Below are positions 1-12,200 of a stretch of 64,000 nucleotides of DNA, piece after piece. Numbering within the stretch: position 1 is the stretch's first letter; each line of letters begins with the position of its first letter. The position numbers and the translations under genes are program-made. The stretch lies in the NCBI GenBank assembly GCA_911728435.2, contig OU452210.1:11160001-11224000 (forward strand), read 5' to 3'. Source of the stretch: Apoderus coryli. Its lineage: Eukaryota > Arthropoda > Insecta > Coleoptera > Attelabidae. Under the pieces are notes generated by a model. It searched no databases and had not been told where the DNA came from. It saw only the letters and a program-made list of their open reading frames with translations.

Positions 1-47
1 CGTAAAACAGTAAACGGTAAAACCGATGAAACTGTTGCTATTCAAAA

Positions 48-803
48 CTATAGCGAGTAGTGGACCAACTGATCGCCATGGTCCTCCATGAAATTGTCCA
101 GCCTGTTCTTAAAGCTGTCAACCGTTTGCGCCATTATCACCTCTTCAGGTAATGAATTCCATGCATATACAACTCTGTTTGTTATAAAATTCTTCCGAGG
201 AAGTCTAGCACATCTCTCCTTGTCAAGTTTCTTACTATTGCCACGCAGATTAGGATTTCTAGCAGGATGAAATACATCGAGATTCACCGAGTAGTAGCCA
301 CTAAGTATCTTGTATGTTTGAATTAGATCGCCTCGTTGTCATCGATCATAAAGACATGTCAAATTTAAAAGCCTCAATCGCTCCTCATATGGTATATGGC
401 TAAGTGCATGAGGTAGCTTAGTGAAGCTCCTCTGAACCCTTTCCAATGCCTCTATGTCCTTAATGAAGTAGGGGGACCAAACGCTGTTGGCATATTCCAA
501 TAGTGGTCTGACATACGATTTATACAATTGCAATATTAGAGACTTTGATCTCGATTTGAAAGCTCTCTGTATCAGATACCACAGTCTATTAGCTTTCTTC
601 ACTGTGGCGGAAATATGGGCCTCCCACTTCAAATCCGCTGTTACTATGACACCAAGATCCTTCTGCTGATTTACAGATTTAACGGCATTTCCATTGATGA
701 AATATGGAGTCCTGGGATTATTAGCTCCGATGTGTAGTACCTGACACTTCTCCAAATTCAAGTTCATCAACCAAATTGTAGTAGTTTGTAATCGTATTAG
801 CAA
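48..803 (-). pseudogene. LINE reverse transcriptase C-terminal fragment
   Basis: Reads as the thumb and C-terminal part of a jockey/CR1-type non-LTR retrotransposon ORF2. It contains the typical 'KDLGVIV' and 'YVRPLLEYANSVWSP' blocks and the 'ERVQRSF' helix, then a tail ending HYSL. The frame is the same on both sides of a single TGA at 339-341 (an Arg-Arg pair in relatives), so the copy carries one nonsense change. The RT catalytic box is absent, and no poly-A or ATT tail is visible before the window edge. It continues leftwards from the decayed segment at 804-1636 and probably lies in an intron of the Rip11 gene. Confidence 0.85.
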
Positions 804-1636
804 ATGTTATACACTTAGATATTCATACCCTTGCCACTTTGGTAAGTTGAAGCACTATAATATAGATCGAATGTGTACTACATTGTCAAAATATTGTGCT
901 TGACATTCCTAATAATATCGGCAGTATACCATTGAGGATAACGATGACTAGTTTCTTAAAAACTTGATGGCCCGTATATTGTTAACAAATATGTTGGGAA
1001 AAGCGTATACATTTCTTCGAGATTCATAACTTTAATCCTAATAGTTTCTGATAGCCAGCAACACTATACCACCGTTGCATTTATCAACAGCGTTAGTTTG
1101 TCTGTATCTTATATACACTTGAAACTAAGGTAAAAAATAGCTCATCGTCTTTTATCCCACATGCGAAAAACATCTCCACTAAAGCTATCATAACAAACTG
1201 GCTAAGGCCATGTGCTATATTATTATAGTTCATGTGTCTTTGCACGTAATCCTCGAACATTCTAATAAACAACTAATATTTGATCGGTCCACTTCACTAG
1301 TTTTTTGTCGGGTGTAATAGAAATGTCTCAGATGCCGATTAAATATGAGATGCATCAACATCAAGGTAGATCTGCTGAAGAATACCGACCAGCGCTGCAT
1401 ATGGCATCAATGTTCCCACGAGGTGTGTTCTTTTTTACGCTATTATCTATCATAATAATGTTCTCATTCCACCCATTAGCTGGAACAGCTGCAGTTTTAG
1501 GATACAGGATACGTTCACCTCAATCTGCTGATTATATTTGGCTAAAAGGTCCATCTGATTTAATTTGGTCATGATGTCCTCCAATGTGACAAGACTAGAA
1601 ATGTTGGATGTGCTAGCTAATCCAAACAACAATCCA
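804..1636 (-). mobile_element. Decayed 5' part of the same LINE (ORF1-like and endonuclease remnants)
   Basis: No intact frame. On the minus strand three weak blocks follow LINE order. An ORF1-like helix reads 'LNQMDLLAKYNQQIEVN' near 1450-1570. 'NVRGLRAKT' near 1230-1270 resembles the start of the APE endonuclease of jockey-like elements. 'FNLPKW' near 850 recalls the GDFNLP motif. Stops and frameshifts interrupt all of them, so this is an old insertion. Assignment rests on motif order, not on a continuous ORF. Confidence 0.5.
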
Positions 1637-2095
1637 TGGAATGACGCTATTCAACATCACCCACACCAGTGAAGTTTAAACAAACAATTTCTGCCTGAAA
1701 AATCATGTGTACCGTTTTCTGGGACAGGAAAGGGGTTTTTCTATCTTATTTTGAGACGTTAAGAAATTTTCGCCGAGCAATCCAAATCAAAAGGCGTGGC
1801 ATGCTGAGCCCGGGTATCGTTTTGCTCCATGACAATGCCAGGTCTCACACAGCAAATCAAACCCAAACACTGATGCGATCATTTGGCTGGGAACAAGTTG
1901 ATCATCGCCCAGTGAGTTCCATTTATTCCTAAATTTGAAGAAGCATCTGGGAGGACAACGACGCGAACGCTGTCAAACGACAGTGCTGCGATCGTTGTCC
2001 AGTCAGGCGGCAGATTTCTTCGAGAAAGAATTTCAAAAGCTGGTTGTACGGTATGACAAGTGTCTCAATATTGACGAAAATTATGTTGAAAAATA
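1637..2095 (+). pseudogene. Mariner-family transposase, C-terminal half, broken
   Basis: The frame contains 'VFWDRKGV', 'RRGMLSPGIVLLHDNARSH' (second catalytic Asp in HDNA) and 'SFGWEQVDH'. A frameshift at about 1915 removes the SPDLAPSD block with the third catalytic Asp. The ending resumes in another frame: 'SQAADFFEKEF', 'LVVRYDKCLNI', 'YVEK' and a stop at 2093-2095. The N-terminal DNA-binding half is missing. It abuts the LINE remnant on its left. The copy is dead; no terminal inverted repeats were identified. Confidence 0.85.
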
Positions 2096-2361
2096 GTTTA
2101 AGGTATATATGCTTTCATATTAAAATAATTTTGGTACTAAAAGTTTAATTTCAAAACGGTACTTACTTTAAAAACATGCCTCGAATTTGGGTACTTTTTG
2201 AAATAAAAACGTCTTTCAGCCGTCATCTTTGCGACGCCATGTGTAGTTAATTTATCATGTAATATTTGACCTGTTGCGTTTGTAACAAATTTCCTTTTAT
2301 TTCCAAGGAGGAATCTTCCCTTATTTGGTTTATGTATGTTTAATATATATTTTGTTTTTAG

Positions 2362-2520
2362 GAATTGGTACTTGCATTAATAGAATCCCAGAGAGATTTA
2401 GAAAAACAAAAGAAGAAATTAAAAGATTTAGAAGATTATTTAGATGATCTGTTGTTAAGAGTAATGGAAACAACACCAAGAATTTTACAAAATCCATATG
2501 TTACATGCAAAATGGCTTAA
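2362..2520 (+). CDS. Rip11: Rab11 family-interacting protein (Rip11-like), terminal coding exon
   Basis: A TTTTTAG acceptor at 2355-2361 opens a phase-0 exon of 52 codons ending in TAA (2518-2520). It encodes a heptad-rich helix leading to 'LEDYLDDLLLRVMETTPRIL' (known family: the C-terminal Rab11-binding RBD-FIP coiled coil, which carries D-x-L-L-x-R-V-M-E in Rab11-FIP1/2/5 and Drosophila Rip11). Such proteins dimerise and recruit Rab11 GTPase to recycling endosomes. Earlier exons, including the C2 domain expected of class I FIPs, lie outside the window or are not recognisable here. AATAAA signals follow at 2684-2689. Confidence 0.85.
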   Translation, partial: ELVLALIESQRDLEKQKKKLKDLEDYLDDLLLRVMETTPRILQNPYVTCKMA

Positions 2521-2850
2521 TAGCAATTATACTAGTTTTTTTTTTGTAGACAATGAACATATTTATAAGAACTGTGATTTTTCACCAATTCTTGTGAATG
2601 ACATATATGATTTATATACAATATATTTAATGACAAATAGAGTTTAAGTAGTATTTAATAACTTATGAGACTAATATAAAAGAAATAAATAAATATGTCT
2701 TCCGTTATGTGTTAGAAGATATATTTTCTTTAAATCTAACATGTTGGGATTTAGGTTTTATTTCATGTATATTTAACTTTTAATAAACTGTTGATTTTTA
2801 TATTATGTTACGAATATTATTAGCACCTAAACATTACCAAAAAACAAATT
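2521..2850 (+). other. Rip11 3' UTR and flank
   Basis: AT-rich, non-coding. AATAAA occurs at 2684-2689, about 165 nt past the stop, and again in the overlapping AATAAATAAATA run, so the transcript probably ends near 2700-2720. Nothing else is recognised before the minisatellite. Confidence 0.6.
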
Positions 2851-3280
2851 AGGGGGTAGTTTCGTTTGTTGGGTTGGGTAGATAGGTTAGTTTGGCTGAG
2901 TTCTATTGGGGTAGTTTCGCTAGTTTGTGTTGGGTTAGGTAGTTAGGTTAGTTTGGGTGAGTTATATTGGGGTAGTTTCGTTTGTTGGGTTGGGTAGTTA
3001 GGTTAGTTTGGGTGAGTTATATTGGGGTACTTCCGTTAGATTGGGTTGGGTAGTTAGGTTAGTTTGGGTGAGTTATTTTCGGTTAATTTGAGTTACTTTA
3101 TGGTAGTGTGCTTATATTGGGGTAGTTTGGTTAGATTAGGTTGGGTTAGTTTGGGATAGTGTGATTAGATTGGGTTGGCTAGGGTTAGGTTAGTTTGATT
3201 AGATTGGGTTAGGTAGTTAGGTTAATGTGGGTGAATTATGTTGGGTTGGGGTAGTTGGGTTTGTTTTAGTTAAGGTATTA
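2851..3280. repeat. G/T-rich minisatellite with GGTTAGG-like motif
   Basis: About four to six diverging tandem units of roughly 55 bp. Each contains GGGGTAGTTTCG, then TTGGGTTGGGTAGTTAGG, then TTAGTTTGGGTGAGTTATATT. From about 3060 the units break into shorter GGTTAG/GTTGGG pieces. Strand asymmetry is strong: the plus strand is almost free of C. It lies just downstream of the Rip11 3' end. Confidence 0.9.
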
Positions 3281-4199
3281 GTTTGACCATTTAAATATTT
3301 ATAGGTGGTGAAATAGATTATTTTTTTATTTTCGTTTATTTATTACTTTCATATTTTTAAAGTACGATTAGAAAATACTAATGCAGTACATTTAAAACTC
3401 AGTGAAAATAAAATTACTTGGCAACACTGTAAATACTGTGTGATGATATTAGCGTATTTTTACTACTGCGTTGCGTAAACGTCTTGTTTTATTCAACTTT
3501 TAAAATCATTTTTTTCTTTCAAATGTGCTTTATCCATAAATTTTTTTTTGAAAAAGTGTTCTATTACAATAGAGCTTTTAAGTACAAAAAAAATTTTTGC
3601 GAAATTCCGTGGGTCCCCAACTTTACCAGACCCTTGTACACATATATTTTCGTGCAAAATAATGACAAAAAACTTTTTTTTCTATAACACAACACAGTCT
3701 TAGGTTATGTTATTTTAATCGACGAGCCAAATGATCCAAACCACAGATCTAGATCTGTGATCCAAACAGACTTTATGAGCCGTGGAAATACATTTATGCG
3801 TGAGCATTATTTCTAGGCATTTATGTAACTAATTATTATTTATGTAACTAATTATTATTATTATGTATAACTGATTCTGTAACGCCGTGCAATACGCGAT
3901 TGGGACATACCTACTTTCTCAGCAAACCCACTCTTTTAAACAGGGTTTGAAATATTAATTATAGTCTTAAAACAATCACTAACATACTATTAACAAGTCT
4001 TCAATCACAAATGTTTATAAATATAATATTTAACACTAAAATTTGTACAAAAACTTTCAACGTCCGAATACTTCCATAAGAACACCATGTAAAAAAGGTA
4101 AACAAAGAAAAAGTGTGCAGATTCATGGCGGTCGGACAGTGCGCCAATAAAAAACAAGACCTCTTTTTTAACATTGAACTATACCCTGATGACATCACT
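3281..4199. other. Non-coding AT-rich spacer
   Basis: No convincing gene. Minor features are a 16-bp palindrome ACAGATCTAGATCTGT near 3745-3760 and a short tandem duplication of TATGTAACTAATTATTATT near 3822-3860. The open frame at 3484-3687 is compositional only. Confidence 0.6.
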
Positions 4200-4752
4200 G
4201 TTATAATCATAGAAATCTTATATTATATAATGTACTCTAGAATGCTAATTAAATCCAGCCGAATACCAAAAAGTGTAACGGGTATGCAGAGTTTTCACGA
4301 TCTACGCATGCTCCTCAGTATCTTATTTTCAGTACAGAGCTGCCATATTTAAAACTATTTTGTCGTTCGCCTTACAGAATTTATGCAACATATCTGTTTT
4401 ATAAATAAATCCATATATTGCGTCTAACGAAACTGCTTGACAAAATCAAATAATTAGGTAAATGTTATCGGTAAAATTGCATACTGTTTAGTTTTCAGCA
4501 ATATGAACGAAACATTTTTTCCAAATCATATTAAATTTACGAGATTTCGCAACAGCGTCTGTTTTCGCAAATGACGTTTCTCGTAGTGGGAATATCTGTC
4601 AGAGTTGGCTTCACAACAATTCAGATAGGTTTTATAATTGAGTTATGGTTTTATTCGTGGTATATTTTAATTGTTGATAGATACACCTATTTGTGATTAA
4701 AATTGTTTTTAATATTTGTTATTTTGGTTTTAGTTCGTTTATTTAACAAACA

Positions 4753-5087
4753 ATGAGGTGTATAGTGTTGTGGTGTAAAAATGAAGGTCTCATTCCTGGT
4801 ATTAAATATTTTCAGTAAGTTATTGTTTCGGGTTTCTAACAGTCAATATGATACCATTGACATGATACCCATTTTTAGCTTGACAAAAAAAAGACATGAT
4901 GTTTGGATGCGGGCATTGGGATCCTAGTACAGAAAATTTATGTGATGGGAATGTCATATGCAGTCAGCATTTCGCTGCAGAAGATATCATTTGTAGAGAA
5001 GACGGCAAGAGGATCACCCTCGTACCCGATGCAGGTCCCAAACTTTTGTTGAAAAGAAGAGATTATGTAAATGAGAGTGGAAGTTAA
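4753..5087 (+). pseudogene. THAP-domain N-terminus of P-like transposase, frameshifted
   Basis: ATG at 4753 opens 'MRCIVLWCKNEGLIPGIKYF' with the paired Cys of a THAP C2CH finger. A GTAAGT donor follows at 4815, and an acceptor at about 4879 leads to 'HLTKKRHDVWMRALG' with the conserved Trp. The frame then breaks. The rest of the finger continues in another frame as 'DGNVICSQHF' (Cys and His of the CxxH pair), with 'KRITLVPDAGPKLL' supplying the THAP Pro box. Copy 2 has the same break, so the lesion predates amplification. The domain cannot be read through without frameshifting. The tail ends in a stop at 5085-5087. Confidence 0.75.
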
Positions 5088-5210
5088 ATTCTTAATCGTT
5101 TGATATCAAGACACTGGTTACTTAAAAGCAGTCTGTCAAGAATGCATGATATGTATGTCAAGAATATATTTCCTACATTGTGTAGGTATACAAAGTTCGT
5201 TTGAATTCTG

Positions 5211-5405
5211 TTGTTAAACTGGAATATACTTAATTATAGAATCCTCCATGAAATTGCTGAGAATACAAGTTCTACCAACCATGTTTTGTCACAAAATACT
5301 ATTGCGAGTAGTACGGATGATATGGAGGTGGTTTACATGGACACGGAAAATATTTGTGAAGTCACTGTTTCTTGCACCCCTTCTTTGAGGGCTGTAGAGA
5401 GGTAA
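5211..5405 (+). pseudogene. Second open frame of P-like element copy 1
   Basis: 64 codons, 'MLNWNILNYRILHEIAEN...', acidic and Ser/Thr-rich, no known domain. It is conserved with five changes at 26113-26307 in the other copy, which reflects common descent of the element and does not by itself prove selection. It may be part of the linker between THAP and transposase in the parent element. A GGTAAG donor-like sequence lies at its end (5400-5405). Confidence 0.45.
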
Positions 5406-5836
5406 GACGCCTAAGGTGGTTGTATAAACAAACAAATATTATATAATAATAAAATAAATAATTAGAATGCTCATGTCCTTAAGATATTTTCCAGTATTAG
5501 AATTTTTACTTATTTCTCGTTTCTGCTTAGATTTATTATTATTGGGTTGTACCTGTTAGACAATAAAGTATTTATATATTTAATGTAATTTTTTATTTCT
5601 TAAATTCCTTTATTCCATTTTTTTATTTGAATGTTACCAAATGGTAAAATTTAATTTTAAATATACCTATAACATAACAGTAATATTACATTTAATCAAA
5701 GCCGGTCCTGTTGAAAAATAAGATACTGGTGATCATGCGCATTATGGACAGCTCTACACTTTTGGTTACATTTTTGTACTACGGGATTATCATTCTAGAG
5801 TATATATATATAATATAAGATTTCTGTGGTTATAAT

Positions 5837-6290
5837 ATATAGTCACTGTAGCACGTTCCAAAATACAATGACAAAACATACCCTTTTGTTTTGTGAATAC
5901 AATGCCACCTATGTTAGAAATTTCATATTAAGAATTTTGTTGATGTTGATACAGCAGATTATGTGTTTCCAGAATATGCTGTAGTCTAGCGATAGATGCC
6001 GCTTTAAGACGCCATGCTGTCAACCGATAAAAATGGAATTTTCAGTTACCGACACAACAAAATCAGTTTCTAAAACGTTTTGCCGCTTATGTCGGCGAGA
6101 AATTTATTTTGTATAGTTTTTGTGTCATTTTGAGTAAGATATTGCATTGGACTGTATATTTTGTTGTGTTTTAACCTTAAAATTAATATAAATATGTGAT
6201 GCAATATAAAACAATTTGAATTTTAAATTAGTATATAGTGACTCCTATTCGATTCGTTTATGTCTCAGAGAAGTGCAATGTGATCACGTA
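5837..6290 (+). promoter_or_regulatory. Hcf upstream region and 5' UTR
   Basis: Between the P-like element and the Hcf ATG there is no coding signal. No TATA box at a convincing position was found. The region contains two dinucleotide-poor AT blocks and ends in a short 5' UTR. The transcription start cannot be placed by eye. Confidence 0.35.
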
Positions 6291-9200
6291 ATGGCGGGTA
6301 AGGCGTTACAGTGGAAATTTGTGGAAAATCCTACTGGACCTCAGCCTCGGCCTCGTCATGGACACCGTGCTGTTGCTATTAAAGACTTAATGGTAGTTTT
6401 TGGTGGAGGAAATGAGGGCATAGTTCATGAACTTCATGTTTACAATACTGGTAATGGTGGTCAAGTTTAATTTTTCTGTATTAAAAATGGCGTGTATTGT
6501 GTTCATATTCATATATAAATATTAGTTAATACATGTGCTTGGGCATTCTGTTAAAGTTTCTGATTCGTCTACAAATAACATTGTTTATAGCCTAAAATAA
6601 TGTTTGGGAATAATCAAATGTCAATTTGAAACAGATTGTTTGGAAGCGAAACAAACATGGCGTCCGATTATTCCGTAAATAATTTTCACGGCTATATTTG
6701 ATTTAATTTTTTCAAATGAAAATTTAAATTATATTTGATATATGTATAATTCATAAGAATTTTTCTTTTGTATAAGTCCAAATAACTATACACACATACC
6801 AAACTCAATTAACCTCCAATAATTTACATGAATGTTTGGCGCTTGTGCAATGTTGCCAAGATTGAATTCTAATTCCAATTTAAGTAGATTTTTCAAAATT
6901 AGTCCCATTAGAAAATTGCTTGACTCTCTCTGTGTAGCTATTTAACTAAACATATTATTTTCTAGCCACAAACCAGTGGTTTGTGCCTATTACAAAAGGT
7001 GAAGTCCCTCCTGGCTGTGCAGCGTATGGCTTTGTTGTTGAGGGCACAAGACTACTAGTTTTTGGTGGAATGATTGAATATGGAAAATATAGCAACGAAT
7101 TATATGAACTACAGGTAATAGATAATTGCAAGCAAATATTTCAATATATGGGAGTTTCGATTATAAGCGAGTTATTACCATATCTCATTTTTATAGGCGA
7201 TAAATTTAACAGTTTTGTCTGAAATCATACAGGTATGCCCTTCAGTTTTATGTGCGTGTATAATTATTTAAATTAATACACTATGAAAATTTGTCTTCAT
7301 AGGGCAGTCTTCTATAGACTACCTGGACTGTACGGCAAAATTTATCAAAAATCTATTTTTTTGCTAGGGGCACTAGCTCAACTCAACTACGTAAATAATA
7401 GTCACCAGTTGTATCGGTTTATTAGCGTGGTTTTTTTACTGTCTGAGATCAAGATGTCAGTTAACGTCATTATCGGACAACCCAAAATACTTTTTAAAAA
7501 TCTCTGCGTTGGTTTCGCTAACACTTTCAGCATCATCAGGAAAGAATTTTAGTATAATTCTCTCCTGGGGTTGCTAATAGTGTTAACGAAATACGCGTTG
7601 AGATTTTAAAAAAGTGTTTTGGTAAGTTGTAAAACGTGTCTACAATATTACTTCATACCAAAGGTTCACTCATCTATTATATACATTTTGATTTAATTTT
7701 AGTAATTTGAAACTGTAATTGTTCAACTGAAATTGTTAAACGCTCTTCAAATAGTAGGCTGTGCCACGTACGAACAACACTAAAAGATTTAAGTGGCAGC
7801 GACTCGCATTCTGAAGGTACAGCGCTTGCACTATCATCGCAAAGTGTTGTGTTATCTTAAAAATATGTAGGTAGGTTCAAAATGAGTGGATCTGCACCGG
7901 ACCCTGCACTGCAACCACCGAGGGTTTATTGTGGCTGATACCTATTTATATTTCACCAAGCAGCCCAATCTTCTTAATGAAGTCGATTATTTTGCTGGGT
8001 GAGCTTTCTTTTAGACTCGCTGGTAGAAGGGTTACTTGTTAAAATAGGTAATTTTGTGTAAAATATACAGCTTTACCTCTTGTACCTACGTATATAGGAT
8101 AAAAAGTAAAATAAACCGAAACTTCTAGCCAACTTCAGATTTATTGATATAAATGGCGTAATCCACTTTTAAACTAAAATATTGAATTAGGAGAATGAGA
8201 TACAATTTTGAAAAAATGAGAATACCAGTCTAAAATATAAAAGTTATTTTATAATTGTACTTTTTTTTTATTTCAATCATAACAAATGAGAGAAAAATTA
8301 CGTTATTACAATTCGAAAATTGTTAAATATAATTATTTACTGAGTAATTTTTAAATGTTCTTGCAGGCATCAAAATGGGAATGGAAAAAATTAAAACCAA
8401 AGAATCCAAAATCTGGGCCTGCTCCCTGTCCGCGATTGGGTCACAGTTTTACCATTGTGAACGCGAAAGTATATTTATTTGGTGGATTAGCAAACGATAG
8501 CGCAGACCCTAAAAATAACGTCCCTAGATACTTAAATGACCTTTACACATTAGATATACGCACTAGTCCAGTACAATGGGACATTCCAATAACCCATGGT
8601 CCATCACCACCACCAAGAGAATCTCATACTGGCGTGGCATACGTTGATAAAAAACAATCAAAATCTTTCCTCGTAATCTATGGCGGTATGAGTGGATGCC
8701 GTTTGGGTGATCTTTGGTTTTTGGACACAGATTCTATGTCGTGGAGTAAACCTCAAGTATCTGGTATTACTCCTCTACCCAGATCTTTACATACTTCAAC
8801 TTTAATTGGGCATAGAATGTTTGTGTTTGGTGGTTGGGTACCTGTTGTTGCTGATGAAGGTAAATTATCTATTAATGAAAAGGAATGGAAGTGTACTAGC
8901 ACTATGGCGTGCCTTAATCTTGCAACCATGAATTGGGATGAGTTAAGTATACATAATGAAGTTGAAATGGATGTGCCGTGTGCTAGAGCTGGTCATTGTG
9001 CTGTGGGAATTAGTACAAGATTATATATTTGGTCAGGACGAGATGGATATAGAAAAGCATGGAAAAATCAGGTAAATAAATTGTTATTTTAAGTATATCT
9101 AACATGTGCTGTTTTTCACACTAGTAAAAATAATAATTCTTACCTAATTGCGATTACATATTATACAGTGTATTTAATTTGTTTCACTCTATGTTATCTC

Positions 9201-12200
9201 TATATGTATGTATATTCGTATTATGTATATGTGTATTGGGAATACTTTTTTGAAATAAAGAAAGTAAATAAATAAATTTACAAAGATATGAAAGATTTAT
9301 GCATATTGCAAATTGAAAATATTAATATTTATAATAATAATAATATTTTATTCACGCAGAAGCAATTAGTAGTTTTACAAACTTACACCTACATAAAAAT
9401 ACGCAAATAAATTAAAATATCTTTAAGCTTAAAAAACTTGTTCGATTTCTTAACTACTAAAAATCCCCTAATCTGTCCATTCATAGAGCGCGGCAAAACA
9501 ATAACGATCGATCTTATCCGACTTTACGCTCTGCGAAAGTTATACTTGTGTGCACAGAATGCATGTCCAATCGGCCACAATATGAAAATATGTTCTAAGT
9601 GCGCGCAATTCAAATAAACCGACCAAAAGACCAATTATACTATTAACTAATACATATAAATATACCTTACACTAACACAAACAATCAAAACATTCAACAG
9701 AAATGCAGTGAACCACACTCCAAACGATTGTGTTAACTATAGTTTTTAAGATCTATTAAACGATCAATTTCAGACCTGCCCAAAGATATTACCCATTCTT
9801 TAATTCTTTTTTTAAACAAAATATTTGAGTTTATTAGTTTATATTGTAGCGGAATTTTAGAGTACAACCTAGGACCCAAAAAGAAATAACTACGTTGTGC
9901 TATTGTCTTGACAGTGCGTGGTATTCTGCTCGCAGTTTCCCTCAACCGAGTGCCGTAACAATGAAAGATTTATGCAAATTGCAAATATTAATATTTCTAT
10001 ATACTGATTTTACGTTTTTAGTTTGTAAATTTCAAATTCATTAAATCAGTTTCGACAGTTGCTACACGTCAGGCATTTCTGATTGAGAACAACTAAAAAA
10101 AACGTTATTGTCTGTAATGGCTATAACGATATTATATGTTACGTTGTGAAATCCGTTAAGGGATTAAGTAACTTTTTTGCAGTTGAAAAATACTATTAAA
10201 ATTTGTTTGTTAGTCAGAGTATATACGTATTGAGTATTTAGAGTTTACTTAATAATATTTGCTTTAGGTTTGTTGCAAAGATTTGTGGTATTTGGAAGTA
10301 GACAAACCTCCTCCACCCAGCAGAGTTTCTTTAGTAAAAGCTGGTACACATTCGTTAGAAGTAAACTGGACTGGATCCCCATCGGTGCAAACATATGTTT
10401 TGCAGGTAAATTTATTTAAATTTATCGCGTTATATGAATTTTGAAAAATAAACGTTGGAGATTGTTCGGTTTTTATTTTTCGAATTAAACTTATGTAGTT
10501 GATACAATAGTTTACGTTATATTTCAGATACAGAAATACGATCTTCCACCTGCACCAGCTCAAGCTGTAAAACCGTCGCTAATACAAGCAAGTATTCCCC
10601 AAGCTGTAACTTCTCCCAAAGTTGCTCAAGCAGCGCTTGGTAGTCCTCCAGCTACGCCTACAGCAACCAAATTAGCTCTTACAACTGCTCCACCTCAAGC
10701 AGCAAAAATACAATTAAAACGTAAGATTTGCTTTTGGGTATATTAAAGCTGTTTCATAATTTTTTTTTGCTAATAGCTCGAGTTCCAGTCAAAGTTGTAT
10801 CCACTGCAGCCCCTGTTTTATTAACAACGACAACAGTTGCTGGTGTCTTAAATTTAGATAGTACTACTAAAACAACGCAGGCTGGAATGTCAGGTATACA
10901 GGCGTTGGCTGCAGCTGCCGCCGCTACTCAAAAGATTAATGTTACGCCTCAAACTACCCATATTAAGCTTGGTAATTATTATTTGTTCTTGCTTATACTA
11001 GGTGGTCTAATTGTACTTGTTTTTATTGATATTTTGAAAGAAATTATTATAATTAGTACACTTGGTATTATGTTGTGGTGTGTGGTAAAATGTCTAATAC
11101 TAAGTTTTAATATATATTTTTCGGCTCAACGGTTTTAATTTAAATTCAAATAAATTTTGACATATTTTAACATAGAATATAAAATGGACGTTTGCACCTC
11201 TCTCTTAGGAACCCTGTTGTATATTTTCAATGATTAAGTCACTTATAAATAGAAATTAAATGTATTTTGTATGATATTGATGTAAATGTGTTTATTTTTG
11301 AAATACAAATTTTCTATTGACATTTTTCGCGGATAAACTTTATTAATGTTATTGTTTTAAAAAATGTATTGTCAATTCTTTTAAACAAGTGAAACGGGTA
11401 TATGTTTGTCATGTTTCTGCGTTGCATGTTTTGTATTAATATATCACTGGTTTTGCTAAATGATTCTCTTAATAATTACATAATATACACAAGTCCATTC
11501 ATTTGCAATATCCTTATAAACTTCATATTTGTCTCAGTACACCGGAACTTATTTTTATTTACCTTTCCAGCTCCTCCTGTACGTGTGCAAGGCTCACAAG
11601 GAACAATAATAAAAACAGCGGCTTCTCAAATAGGTGTACCAGGAAAACAACTTTTAGTTAAACAAGGTGGCAATATCATCCAGAAATCCGGAGCGCAACC
11701 GCAAGTTGTGACATTAGTGAAAACTAGTACTGGTATGACTTTAGCTACCTTACCAAAAACTGGCAATATTGTCCAACAAAACAAGGTCACTCCGACACAA
11801 AATATTACACCACAAGCAAAAAATACTATTGTTAAAATAGTACCCAGCAATTCAGCAAATAAAGTTACGTTGAAAACAATACCATCTAATATGATACAAA
11901 TGAATAAAACAACTGGAAAGCTGGTTTTGTCGAAATCTGCTGCTAGCCAGATACCAAACCTTGGAAACAAACAACTATTTGTTGTGAGTTCAACATCAGG
12001 ATTAAAGAGTATTCAAACTGTGACTAATGCACAAGCTCTTAACATGACACCACTTAAAACGAATACTGTTCATGCCCAACCGGTTGCTACAGCTACGACT
12101 ATACAGAGCCTTCAGGGTGTCAAAATTTCGAAACCGATTACCATCTCAATGCCAATGCAAGTTGTTGGATCTCCTAAAACTGTTACACTTTCGAAAAATA

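Larger units (their letters stand above)
4200..5836 (+). mobile_element. P-superfamily DNA transposon, copy 1 (internally deleted)
   Basis: The element proper is 4208-5828 (1621 bp). It begins CATAGAAATCTTATATTATA; the reverse complement of its end begins CACAGAAATC and then continues identically. The 8-bp direct repeat GTTATAAT flanks it at 4200-4207 and 5829-5836. Known: 8-bp target duplications, termini beginning CA and a THAP domain are P-superfamily traits. Internally it keeps a broken THAP domain (4753-5087) and a second open frame (5211-5405). No catalytic DDE/RNase-H region is present, so it must depend on a transposase supplied elsewhere. A near-identical copy lies at 25699-27322 in the opposite orientation. 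Confidence 0.9.

Noticed and set aside
1305..1574. 89-codon plus-strand frame
   Set aside because: Antisense to LINE remnants; no protein similarity.
3484..3687. 67-codon Phe/Lys-rich frame
   Set aside because: AT composition artefact, no splice or start context.
4753..5405. THAP protein as a host gene
   Set aside because: Bounded by inverted repeats and target duplications, present twice, frame broken in both.
9339..9350. CRISPR-like spacing of ATT repeats
   Set aside because: Simple LINE tails; CRISPR arrays are not expected in this eukaryotic DNA.
11626..11970. 114-codon antisense frame
   Set aside because: Lies opposite Hcf exon 7; shadow.
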